A DNA stretch of 60,000 nt from Diphasiastrum complanatum (lineage: Eukaryota; Streptophyta; Lycopodiopsida; Lycopodiales; Lycopodiaceae): NCBI GenBank assembly GCA_029204225.1, contig CM055111.1, positions 26,757,540 to 26,817,539 of the forward strand. The letters run 5' to 3'. Shown piece after piece: positions 59,861-60,000 of the stretch. The notes under the pieces were generated by a model that was not told the origin of the DNA, ran no database searches, and worked only from the letters and a program-made list of their open reading frames with translations. Positions within the stretch are counted from its first letter, which is position 1, and each line of letters starts with the position of its first letter. The position numbers were made by a program, and so were the translations under genes.

Positions 59861-60000
59861 AAAAAAAAAACATTTGGCGCGAACCAAAATGTGGTTCGCT
59901 CCTAAACTAGATATCAACTTTCTTTTTTCTGTTGTGTGAGAGAGAGAAAAAGAGAGTATAGATGGGAGTGAGGATGAGATGGGGATGAATGTGAGTGAGA

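Overview
This is a land-plant nuclear segment, almost entirely retrotransposon debris. The evidence is Ty1/copia polyproteins, initiator-Met-tRNA primer sites (TGGTATCAGAGC), CACTA termini with a TNP2-type transposase remnant, plant S1-type self-incompatibility homologues and a calmodulin-like gene. I cannot name the species. Only three loci look like intact cellular genes: two copies of a small secreted S1-family gene (11881-12544 on plus, 26570-27233 on minus) and a four-EF-hand calmodulin-like gene (56187-56933).

Large-scale layout: positions 1 to about 13.5 kb reappear in reverse orientation at about 25.7-40.2 kb. Matching points run in strict mirror order: 1/40.2 kb, 2.23/33.26, 5.88/30.2, 9.4-11.0/28.2-30.2, 11.9/27.2 and 13.5/25.7. 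The locus is therefore a degenerate palindrome about 40 kb long around a spacer of about 12 kb. The right arm lacks about 3.5 kb that the left arm keeps (about 5.9-9.4 kb). A further unit (36.05-39.98 kb: copia gag, truncated LTR, flank, CACTA end) is repeated in direct orientation at 40.54-43.52 kb. A relative of it lies in plus orientation at about 15.0-18.8 kb.

Region by region: 0-11 kb holds nested copia fragments and two members of a terminal-inverted-repeat (TIR) element family. 11.2-13.5 kb holds S1 copy 1. 14.3-15.0 kb holds a TNP2 remnant. 15.1-15.8 kb is an array of about 37-bp palindromic units. 16-23.8 kb is copia fragments and LTRs. 24.6-24.9 kb is a perfect 33-bp hairpin beside a GA microsatellite. 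25.7-28.1 kb holds S1 copy 2. 28-43.5 kb is copia fragments and more TIR elements. 43.5-46.3 kb holds degenerate genes that are not copia, one resembling the DUF7869 family. 47093-53071 is a complete, fairly young copia element with an AAAAA target duplication. 53-57.5 kb is low-repeat sequence with the calmodulin-like gene. 57.5-59.4 kb is a minus-strand copia 3' half. 59.4-59.9 kb is dense in short palindromes.

The most novel signal is the family with CATTAG...CTAATG ends. One member is 1.94 kb and three are about 0.38 kb. Paired empty sites inside this window show precise insertion with no target-site duplication. This is unusual for a TIR transposon and I do not recognise the family.
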